A DNA stretch of 64,000 nt from the NCBI GenBank assembly GCA_001600055.1, contig BCIV01000001.1, positions 613,774 to 677,773 on the forward strand, written 5' to 3'. The DNA is from Filobasidium wieringae (taxonomy: Eukaryota; Basidiomycota; Tremellomycetes; Filobasidiales; Filobasidiaceae). This document shows positions 20,901 through 30,918 of this stretch, piece by piece. How positions within the stretch are numbered: the first letter of the stretch is position 1; every line of letters starts with the position of its first letter. Below the pieces are notes generated by a model. It saw nothing but the letters and a program-made list of their open reading frames with translations, ran no database searches and was not told the DNA's origin. Position numbers and translations under genes: made by a program.

Positions 20901-23400
20901 TCATAAACTAAAGTAGGTTCATTCCCGTCATGCAATGATGAGCACTTATCGCAACGCGCTCGATCAGCCAATCCCCTTCGCATTTCACTCACCTCATCAA
21001 GCTGATCACCCGAAATTCAGTCTTTCCTTCGGGGTCAAGCGTTTCTTTCAACAGTTCACAAGTCACAACATGTCGGCCAGGCGAGAGCCCACTTGCGATC
21101 GTGCTGAACCTATTCGAGCAATACCACCGAGCAGGCTCATTGTATCAGCTTATCGATAGTCGAGTCCCGATTCATGCAGAAACCAACCTCCCGATGTTAC
21201 TGTCAGAAAGAGGATGTCTGTTTCAGTCGACCAACTATGATTCACGCTAGCCATCTCTCTACTCACATGTCCCCCTTGTCCCACCATCCATCCGTTCTGA
21301 CCGCTCGATCTTCTTGACCATCGACCCAACAGCTCACACTGCCTAGACCGAAGTCTCGACTACGCAAGCTGTACATCTTGATTGTCCCCAAGCGGGTCTC
21401 GATGTCGTACGTGAATCTCGAGCCTGGCTCGTCCGCTCTCAAGTACACCTTCTGTGCGTTGTCAGCGTGGTGCCATAGTGACCTGAAACAAGGTCAGAAT
21501 GAGCTCTAACATGCGTGGCTTAGGGAGCCATCGACTCACCATCCCTCACTACTAGAAGGCTTTAGAGCGTGACCAGCGCTACGTGTACTGAAACATTGCG
21601 GCTCGAGTGGCAAGTGTACAGCATTATCGCTCCATTTTTGCAAAAATCTCAACTGTAGAGGATTTTGTGAATTTAGTCCGGTTTTACCTGTGCAAACACC
21701 CTCAAATTTATACTTACTCTCGGAACCTCGCCGTGGGCCCATTCTCCTGGCCATACTCCTTCCCATGTTCTACCTTCTTCTCCCTCTGCGTGTTTCTCCT
21801 TGCGCCAGGGTCCCCATGGTCTGACTTCTTTTGGCTGATTAGACCAGAAAGCTTGATCCTCACCAATCAAACTCTTCTGCGCTGAGTTGTCTAGCGACGG
21901 CTCCATGAATTCCGATGCAGGATGCAACGGAGCGCTGAATCCGGTCTTAAAATGCTCAGATAGGATTCGTTCCAGCGCCATGTCTACCTTATCTGCATCA
22001 GTCAGTTCGACGTCGTCTCTAACATCCAGGTCTGGATCGACCAGACTGCACGCTGTATCTTGAATCAAAGCGGAGACCATGTTCGCCACGTCCTTGTGAC
22101 CTCGAGCATTGATGTGCCTGACATCGGGATCTCTCCAGTAGTTTGTCGTGTAATAGGGGTGTATCAAATCTGGGTTATTCATGAAATGAGGAGCAAGCGG
22201 GTTGCGCATACTAGAACGGATATGCACACAGGTTTAGCAATGTGTTATTCGAGGTGTGTCAGACTTGCGAACTCACGTTATGATTGGCACATCATAATAA
22301 ACACCGACAGGCATATGCACGTCCCCGCCTCCTGCCATATAGGCACCGCCTAGACCCATCGCTTGAACCAGGATTACTGCAGGTTTACTTTTGCTTTCAA
22401 GTAGCCCTCGTAGAAGGTTCTCCATATTCTCCGTATGCTCCGGCAAGAATTCATCGTTGATCGATAATTCGACGATGACCAGATTGGTCTGAGATGACGG
22501 GATATGTAACGAGTGACAAAACGAAAAGTAATCCGATCCGGTTGCTGAGGAGGTAATGCTAGAGTCGTAAGTATATAATGATGTTCAGTTTAAAATGTGT
22601 ACCTACCTGGGACAGCTCCGTTGATCCCTTGCCAACCGTTTCCACTCGCCTGCACCACTTTCCATTTCTCGAGGTCATGAGCTTCCGATCCGCTTTGCGT
22701 CCACTGGTCAGATTTGTGCCCCTCTGCAGCTGGAAGAAATCCGTTGATCCATTCTGTAAACTTGTTGAACCAGATTTCATCCTTCTGTATTTGATGGCCG
22801 TTTGTTACTGTTTGCACAATCATCTAACATCAGACAAGGTATTGTCTTACGGGCCGTTAACTGTTTACCTGATCCACCAAGAGCTCCCATCAAGAGCTCC
22901 TCGCCTAGTAAAGTTCTCCCTATGACGTCTCTTAATCTCGCTCCCGAGCCTTTTGAATCTAGCATCAGCTTCTTGTCGATATGGCTGTTGTTCCTAGAGT
23001 TCACGCACCCTCATATGTTCGTGCCATCATGATGTTTGATTTTCTAGTTCCGGATCAGTTGTCAACAAACCTGCTACGATTATACTCGAATTGTGTTTCC
23101 AGCTGCTCACCCATACTGGCGATTCCATCGATTCTTATCCGCTCGGCACTTATATTGTACCGCTTTGACCCGCTTGCGAAGGTCTGAAACGCTGGTCGAG
23201 GTCTTACCCCTTTGATACTCGAGCCTCCCATACAATTCCTCAACCAAGTTGTTTCGATTGTCTATCTCCTCTTGCGAATCCCCTCGAGTAGGACTATCGA
23301 CCAAGAGGTTATCCCTATGATACCTCGAGCCGGTGAACAACAGAAGGACGCATGCTGCCACCAGTAAAACAGATACGAGACCAGGCCTCAGCAACGGCAT
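20901..23400 (-). CDS. Membrane-anchored SGNH/GDSL-type hydrolase family protein
   Basis: Exons 23111-23400, 22869-22993, 22607-22807, 22277-22544, 21718-22210, 21540-21652, 21267-21482, 21188-21199, 20993-21109 and probably 20901-20907 give about 613 residues. The N-terminus has one membrane helix (LVSVLLVAACVLLLF), giving a type II protein. The SGNH blocks are visible: block I as GALGGSVTNGHQ (GGS in place of GDS), a conserved NGAVPATGSDYFSF segment, block III as VELSINDEF, and the DxxH block as DVRHINARGH. The family acts on ester or acetyl groups of glycans and lipids; the topology suggests the Golgi lumen or cell surface, perhaps on capsule or wall sugars (inference). Exon 8 is only 12 nt. 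The final stop may instead be the TGA at 20989, which overlaps a perfect GTGAGT donor. An upstream in-frame ATG at 23514 is an alternative start. Confidence 0.75.
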
Positions 23401-23803
23401 CTCCAAACCCAATGATTGGAAGAATCCGTGCACGCCGCTGATGTGTAGATTTGATGTTTCGAAGTAGAATGAGAGTCGGTTGATTCGAATTGATATCTTG
23501 AGTCGCGATCTCATTATTTAGAATTTGCTTCCGGTAAGCTTGTCGATCGGATATAAATATATCTGTCAGATCTGTCATTTCGTATACAACAAGTCGGTAG
23601 CTCGGTAGATGGTTGCTATTTGTTACCTAAGATCTATAGTTATATTTCCGACCAGTATGGACCGTTACCTAGAGCCACAACTGTCGTGTTTAAATTCTCG
23701 AAACCGTGAAGTAGCACCGTAAAAAATCCGGTGAATTATACATGATACCCTGTCAGATCCAGCCTAGAAAGACCACCCGCTTGCATCGCACTTAATTACT
23801 GGT
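23401..23803. other. Spacer between SGNH gene start and aldo/keto reductase stop
   Basis: It has AT-rich tracts (atataaatatat near 23550) upstream of the SGNH gene. No coding exon is supported. Confidence 0.4.
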
Positions 23804-25283
23804 CTATCCTTGTTGCCAGAAGGAGTTCTTTCCTTCAAGAGCCGAACCATCAAGTTCCGCAATGTCCTCGGCAGACATATCCAAAGTCAAGGCCTTAGCG
23901 TTCTACACCGATTCAAATGGATCAACCACCGACTCGATCGTCCTCAACAGGCTTTACTGCTTACCTGCTCGGCTTGCTGTTTATTCCTTGCGCCTCCAAG
24001 AGGAATAGCTCCCTTGGCCATGACCCAACCCAAGGCCACAGCAGAAACGGGCACGTCGTGAGACTTGGCGATCTTGCGCATGACATTTAGTAGAGGTTCA
24101 AGCTGTTCCATAGGAATGTTGGAGAACCTCCGGTTACCCGGGGGTGGGTTGGAAACGGAATATTTCCCGGTTAGACGGCCCATTGCCAAAGGAGAGTCTA
24201 GATGGCAGATAGGGTTCAGCTCGTCGATCCAGGCTGTGGAACACACGTATTACGCTCACAGGCTAGGCATTGAATTCCTCGCTTTGACATTTCCTCTAAC
24301 AACCCGTTATTGAGCGAGATAGTTCGAGCGAGGTTGAACTCGATCTGGTTGCTCGCTAGCTTGATACCGTACTTCTCACAGGCGGCTGACATCTTGATAC
24401 TATCGGTCGAAAAAACTCAGCAACCTTCGCTCTACAGTATCAATTCCTTGTGCGTACATCTGTTCCTTGCTGTAGTTATTGTTGGAGAATAATAGATTCA
24501 GTACGCTTCTCTGTTTCATGAGACTAATTCACTTCACTGACCTGACTCCGACCTGCTTAGCCAATCCCAGTTCGACACATTTAGCCAACTCCCGAGCTTG
24601 GGAGTCGTAAGAAAAGTAACTAGTGTTGCTGTGAATCTATCAGCCACAAGAAACAATCAGGATCGTCAGAGCAAGCCTGTCGTAGAAAGACCGAACAGCT
24701 CACTTGGAACAGCTCGACCGAATCTAAACCCATCCTCTTCAACGAACCTTTCAAGGAGGAGACAATTCCTGGAGAGAAAAGGGACCAGTTCATAGGGTTC
24801 GGGAAAGGAAGCCCTGATTTCCATAAAAGGAGGTGAATTCTAAAGGTCGCTTAGGCGAGGTAAACAGATGAATGGCTCACATTTGGTAGCGATGACTACG
24901 TTCTTCCTCTGTTCAGCAGGAGTCTCGGAGATGAGCTTTCCAATGATCTTCTCGCTTTCACCCATACCTACAGCAAAGGATGGAATCAGCACAAGGTGTA
25001 GATGAATGGCCGATCTGTCACACTTACCATAGACTTCGGCGGTATCGAAGAAAGAACAGCCTACAGCGAGACATGACTCCCAAGCCTCTTTGATCTCTGG
25101 GAGATGCTTCTCCGGCTCGTACTTCCATTGCTATGAGAAAACGCAAATTGTCAGCATAACTGCGCGATAGAGAAAGGCCTTATCGCACGAGATACGCACT
25201 TTAGAATCACCCCAAGACCATGTCCCGATGCAGAGAGCGGGTACTTGAGAGGTTCCGAGCTTGGCAGTTCTAGCGATCGACAT
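23804..25283 (-). CDS. Aldo/keto reductase, NADP(H)-dependent
   Basis: Nine exons (25200-25283, 25028-25130, 24881-24967, 24704-24813, 24542-24636, 24458-24469, 24260-24399, 23965-24197, 23804-23902) give 320 residues, the usual family length. The catalytic tetrad is present: Asp and Tyr in FFDTAEVYG, Lys in VVIATKW, and His in LFQIHS. The cofactor side is seen in GVS, SPLAMGRLTGKYS and the C-terminal PLGGARNKQQAEQ. The fold is a TIM barrel that reduces carbonyls. It belongs to the broad group of plant and fungal AKRs close to YakC-type and potassium-channel beta-like enzymes; the substrate cannot be told. The join at 24542/24469 uses standard GT/AG ends but drops the Asn-Tyr that normally follows GVS; see findings. 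Exon 6 is 12 nt. Confidence 0.85.
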
Positions 25284-25725
25284 GGTGAGTATGTGAGTGT
25301 GTGTTTATTGATGAGCTTGAGCACAAGGGCGACTTGAACTGGTGAATGGGAGAGATAGAGGTGAGAAGAGAGAGAGAGAATTGGCTGAGCACGGGCCTTT
25401 ATATATCGCGATCTATCGGGAAATGGCTCGGGGATTGTCGTTCACGTGAACCCGTGCCCGTTCCGGTTATGTCGATGTCGGTCTTCACGACCAACGGCGA
25501 CCTCTATAGTGTACACGGTGTAATAACTAATGCCTACCAAGTTCTCCATACAACGAACTATCGATCCCCATGCTCCATACCAACAAGGGCACGGCCCGGC
25601 GTGACTTGACATGGCATGACTTGACATGACATAATATCGACATCCTAGTCTCCTAGGCAAAGAGTAGAGTAGTTTACAACTAGCTTGCGGGTATAATCCA
25701 AACCTCTCAATCCTATTCCTCCTGC
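25284..25725. other. Spacer with aldo/keto reductase promoter
   Basis: It contains the TATA box listed below and, at about 25600-25632, a short degenerate tandem repeat of catgacttga/catgacat type. No coding exon is supported. Confidence 0.45.
25397..25406 (-). promoter_or_regulatory. TATA box upstream of aldo/keto reductase
   Basis: On the minus strand the sequence reads ATATATAAAGG, about 115 nt before the ATG at 25283. This is one of the cleanest TATA boxes in the window and fits an inducible gene. Confidence 0.5.
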
Positions 25726-28236
25726 TCAAGCTCGCATGGGCACGGGTTTCTCTCCGTCCATTTCGAGCTCAGCTCCACGTTCATCGATATCGCTCTGATA
25801 CCGTTCAGTGACCTCGATCGTCCCGTCCGCCGCAACCTTGCTGGAAATGGCCGGTCCAGTGTAATGCTTCCGAGCGCTGAAGGCGTACCATAAAACAGCG
25901 ATGAGGCAGAAGGCCGCGAAAACAACGCTTGCAAAATTCATGCTGGAAGGTGAGCTCAAAGGGATGGCCGTTGGCATACAGAACAGGACGATGGAAAAGG
26001 ACACCCAAACGATCGTCAAGATATTCTGTATTCGACAGGAACGGGCATGAATCGTAAGCTTTCTACATCCACGATTCTTCAGACAGAACACGACTCGACT
26101 CACAATGGCAAATCCGAACTTCCCAAGTGAGAATGGCGCGTCCTTTACTAACTTTCGGCCGCGAATCACGCTGACCAGGATAGGGAACATGTACGATGCT
26201 CCGAGACAGATGGTGGCGACTGTAAATGAAACCACAATCATCAGCCTTGATCATCAGTGTGCAAATCCAGTACAACGCACCTCCCGTAAAAGCGTTGAAA
26301 GCGGCGGACGATCCAAGATAGATCAACCCCAACAGAGCATCCACCACAGCGGACAAGATCAGAGCATTCACGGGGAGTCCGAATCGTTTGTTGACCTTGC
26401 GCCAGACGGAAGAGGCAGGGACTCCTCCGTCACGAGCGAATGACCAGGTACATCGGGATGCAGCTGTTAGACTACCGATCGCTGCGAAAGACCAGATTCC
26501 CAGGACTAATCGTGGTAAAAGAATGAGTGAAAATTATCGCGCTACACAATTCCTCGAGACTTACTGAGGAACAATAAACCGAATGCACCCCCTGCACTCC
26601 CGACGACCAACTTGAAGAGTAAAGGAATGGGCTGGAGAGAAGCGACAGCCAATAGATCCGGGACGTCCGTCAGAACGAAATTGAGAGGTACGAGATAAAT
26701 GACTCCAGTAATGAAGGCGGCGACAACACTCAGAACTGTATGCAGGGTCAAGGTGAGATCAATTCAGTGATTCACGTGCGCCAAGACCTGGGATGACTCA
26801 CCCATAGCTCTTGGGACTTCTCTTTGAGGATTATGAACTTCTTCGCACATGGCTGCAACCATTCCGTACCTATAAACGTTCGATAGGTAAATGATCGACG
26901 TGACGGAACTTTTCGTATCACGATCAACTCACCCAGTCAAAGTATAAGCTCCTTGTAACAATCCGACAAAGAAACTCCAACCGGGTGCCCAGCCGCTAGC
27001 GGACGTGTCGAACTATGAGGAACCCAGTTAAACCAGTCCATCTGAAGTTCAAGGTCGACGTTTGGGAGAACTTACCCCTCCGAAAGCATAGGCGGCGGAA
27101 TTTCGATGAGGTGCCATGGCCAGAAGCGTAACGATGATCTGAGCAGGGGAATAGTCGGGAAATCCTGAGTGAATTTTGGTCCTGTTCATGCGAGAATTCA
27201 CTCACGATGATAACTGATGCGCCGGTCCACCATAAACAGACCTTGTTCAACTTATCGAGATGCCTATTCAGAAATCTCGTCAGTCAGATGAAAAGTCTCG
27301 TATCGTCGAATTCGGACGACTCACTTGTTAAAGAACAGGTTGATAGAAAGGGACAATAACAGACAAGCCCAGTAACACAACACGGTCTGCCATGCGGTAG
27401 GAACATAAGTATCGTTCCATAAGGTGATAGCGGCCAGTATCAACTGAGCTCCAGAAAAGGTGATGGATGCGGTCACTCTATGATGACACAATAGTTCCGC
27501 AAATCAGGTAAACTGACCCACGCAAGCGGTAGTGTACTGATCCTTACGTGTAATTTCCAGCTAGAGGTAACCAGCCGTTAATGTACGAAGCGGCCGCGCT
27601 GTATTTCGGAGTTGATAGCATTGCAGACCAATCTGTAAGTATGCATCCGAGAGAGCCAGGTCAATCGTCCATTCTCTAGAGGTCTCACGGACAAAAGGGG
27701 ACCCACAGTATACTCCTCCAGAAGTAGGATAGACACTACAGATCTCCGCTAGACTTGCAGCAATAGCTATTGAGATGAGAGAGACTAGTACCCACTGCGC
27801 GGTTTTGAGAACGAAGAATGAAATCAGTCTTCATGAGCGACGATCATCGAGAGGTGTCTTGAGCCCACTTACGCCCCAGAGAATAGTGGCTGGACCACCA
27901 TTTGTCAGAGCGATGTTCAGAGTGGTGCTTAATCCCAGGAGAGGTGCCTGAAACACATTACAAGACCGGTTAAATAATGCTGGGCCTTGGCTTTATTCGG
28001 TCACGGAAGCTTACCATGATAGCAAAAGCTAAACCCAATACCGATATCATACCCAATGAACGGGTAAGCTCTTCTTTATAGCCCTATAGTATGTTTGATC
28101 AGCTTGCAAATAGGGGACATTCGGGTGTTAGCATTCCGCTTACCATTTGGGCAAGTCTTTTGGAGGTATCATGATTCCCTATTTCAGGACTGACGACCCT
28201 TTCCGCTATACCGGTCTCCGTTTTGGCTTTTGCCAT
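25726..28236 (-). CDS. Amino acid/choline/GABA-type permease (APC superfamily)
   Basis: Fourteen exons (first 28144-28236, last 25726-26025) join in frame to about 547 residues. Twelve hydrophobic helices are predicted by eye. Family motifs are ELTRSLGMISVLGLAFAIM before helix 1, LAEICSVYPTSGGVYYW in helix 3, LTGYGMVAAMCEEVHNPQ in the helix 6-7 region, and WSFARDGGVP in the loop before helix 9. These belong to the fungal amino-acid/choline transporter group that includes yeast Hnm1 and Uga4 and the Aspergillus GABA permease. The transport substrate (GABA, choline, polyamine or other nitrogen compound) cannot be told from sequence. The C-terminal 40 residues are cytosolic and charged, with possible ubiquitination lysines. 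Confidence 0.88.
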
Positions 28237-28607
28237 TTGTGGTTGTTAGAGGAATGAGTTGTTGTGGTTTGGGCTTTGGGAGGCTATTCAGGATCCATAT
28301 ACTGAATATGACAGACCAGGATGTGTGCAATGTGTCTATATTACTGCTGCTGCTATACCGCTGCCAAGGGTCGCTACTACCAACTAAACTCCACTTTGCG
28401 TGGTAGATAACAGAATTCTTGATAATCGCTTGTCGAGCAGAGAAAACGTATTCAAATGTGAACGGGCGAGCGATTTGATAAGAAATCACGGTGAGCTAAG
28501 TGGCTGAGTGAGCGAGGGATTTTCCTCCGCTAGAAGCGACTCTAGCCGAGCGGCTATTCTCTAGCGCAGGCAGTTCCAGTTTTTGATAAGCGGGGCATTC
28601 GGTCATG
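28237..28607. other. Spacer between permease start and TRP2 stop
   Basis: It holds the permease promoter and the TRP2 3' end. No exon is supported. Confidence 0.4.
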
Positions 28608-30583
28608 TCATAAATTTCGCATAGCCTGTATGTAGCCTTCCTGCCTCAGGCACTCTGCTGCAGCTTCGAATAGTACTCTGTGAAATAAATAGGTGAGTTC
28701 TGTGATATCGGCCTCTGATTCGGCACACAATGACATACCTTCAGCGGCATCGATGCATCGCACATTCGCTCCCAACTTGTTGATGGTCTCAATGTATTCA
28801 TCTTCCTCTATACTGTCGAACACAATACCTCCACCTAACAATCCGTAATCAGTCAAACTGGTCTTGCTGTAACACAAACACCAATACTTACCCGACTGCA
28901 AGTAAGCCACACCATCCTTGAAAGTCATCGTCCTGATCGCAATACAGGTATCCAATTCGTTCGAGTTGAAATCGAACCGGCCCACGGCTCCCGCATAGAC
29001 ACCTCGTTTCTCTTGCTCCAAACCGCTCACGATCTCGATAGCTTTGATTTTGGGGGCACCGGAGACAGTACCGGCAGGGAAGATCGATCGGAACGCATCG
29101 AATCTGTTCCCAAGTGAGAGGTCAGATATCATCCACTCAATACCTTCTCAATGAAAACCCACCTAGACTTGTCCTCCCGTAAAGTTCCACTGATCTGACT
29201 CGTCAAGTGGATAACATGACTGAACTTCTCCAGCCTCATCAGGTCGTCCACCTTAACAGTCTCTGGTTTGCAAACTCGGTTCACGTCATTTCGAGCCAGA
29301 TCGACAAGCATGATGTGTTCCGCTCGATCCTTTTCACTAGAAAGGAGTTCTTGTCCCAATCGAGCGTCGTCTACATCCCGACCAAGTGATAATGTCAGTC
29401 CAGCTTGTTCTATCCTTTGCCGACCGCTGTATTATGAACGCACCAGCTGGAGTTTTCCCTCGCTTCACCGTCCCCGCAATGGCGTGATTGAACACCTTCC
29501 TGTTCTCCACCTTGCACAAAGTCTCTGGACTGGCTCCGACCAGCTGCACATCCCCACAGTTAATGTAGAACATGTAAGGACTGGGGTTCACTTGACGAAG
29601 GTGCCGGTATGCGTTGAAAGGATGCAAGGTGGTCGGTCGGGACAATCGCTGAGATGGTACAGCCTGGATGATGTCTCCCTTGATGATATGTTCCTTTAAC
29701 TTGGTCACGAATCCTTCATAACCAACCTTCCCTACGTTGGATACGGTCTCGTTGCCTAGCTTGATAGGGGGCTGGGGAGGTAGTGGGGTATCCGGTCTTG
29801 CCAATAATCTCAGCTGTTTCTGGATTTTCTCGTTTGCGGCTTTGTATATCGAATCAAGAGCAGAAGCATCTGTCCCATCCGGCAAGTAGACGTGAGAAAC
29901 AACCTTGACGGTTTGGTAGATGTGATCAAAGATCAGGATGGTGTCACAGAACATGAACACCGCCTCAGGTATGTCAAAGGGCGTCTTTAATGCTCGTTTC
30001 GTTTTAGGTTCGAAATGTTGGATACAGTCATACGTCACGAATCCGATTGCACCACCTGGACTCATGTATTGTCATCTCAGCTTGCAGTCTATAACACTAT
30101 ATAGGGCTACACTTGAAGCTTACCGGTAAAGGTAGGTACCTCTGGGATACTCTGATATCGGTAATGTGATAGTTCCGCTTCAAGAGGCTTCAGTGGATCG
30201 CCCTGGATATCGTATCCTTCCCCTGTCTTTATCACCTTGAAAGGGTCTACATGAGATGCAAAATATGTCAGCTTTAGCATACGGATTGGACGTCAGAGCT
30301 GTCTTACCGGCACCGATGAAGCTATACCTAGCGATGTGCTCCCCATCCATGATACTCTCTAGCAAGAAGCTATATTCCGAATTTTCCGTTATTTTGAGGA
30401 ACGCCATGACTGGCGTAAGAAGATCGGCGGGTATTTGGGAGAATATTGGCACGCAATTCACATTGTTGGTATTGATCAGTTGTCGAACGTCTTCAATGGA
30501 GGGCGTTGAGGTGGTCTATCGGATAGTGTCGCATCAGCTGAATAGTGTGGTTTCCAGGCACTTCAGAACGGATCGCATACCAT
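28608..30583 (-). CDS. TRP2: Anthranilate synthase component I
   Basis: Exons 30581-30583, 30308-30515, 30124-30246, 29444-30055, 29163-29370, 28892-29103 and 28608-28834 give 530 residues. The enzyme converts chorismate to anthranilate, the first committed step of tryptophan synthesis, with a TrpG-type glutaminase partner. The N-terminal regulatory half has [18 protein letters not shown], including the LLES element of the tryptophan feedback site. The catalytic half shows [49 protein letters not shown] and the late GGGIVFDS. The start is notable: the only ATG that fits is followed at once by a GTATGC donor, so exon 1 codes for methionine alone and the intron ends at CCGATAG before [10 protein letters not shown]. 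Feedback inhibition by tryptophan is expected from the family. Confidence 0.95.
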
Positions 30584-30918
30584 TTCGAATTATCTAAAAC
30601 AATCCTACGACCGTTCAAGAAGTTTGGTAGATACTAGGTGTTTGTCGTATGCCTGGAATGATCAGGACCTGAGGACATCGATCCACCGTATGCTTTCGAA
30701 CTTTCGGAATTGACTTGGACACCCTCCACCTCTATGCACGACAGGTCTCAGGACAGGTGAAACGATCAGATTTGTCAAATCGACTATGACTCAGCCACAT
30801 CATTATTATTGTTCACATCAATGGCGTGATACTGATTCGTGAGGTAATGATACATGACCGTAAAGCGATTTCCGCATGCCGAGCGTGTTCACATCGTTTC
30901 GCGCCATCCAAAGGGATC
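30584..30918. other. TRP2 upstream region and 3' end of the disordered-protein gene
   Basis: No coding exon is supported here. No clear TATA element is seen. Confidence 0.4.
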
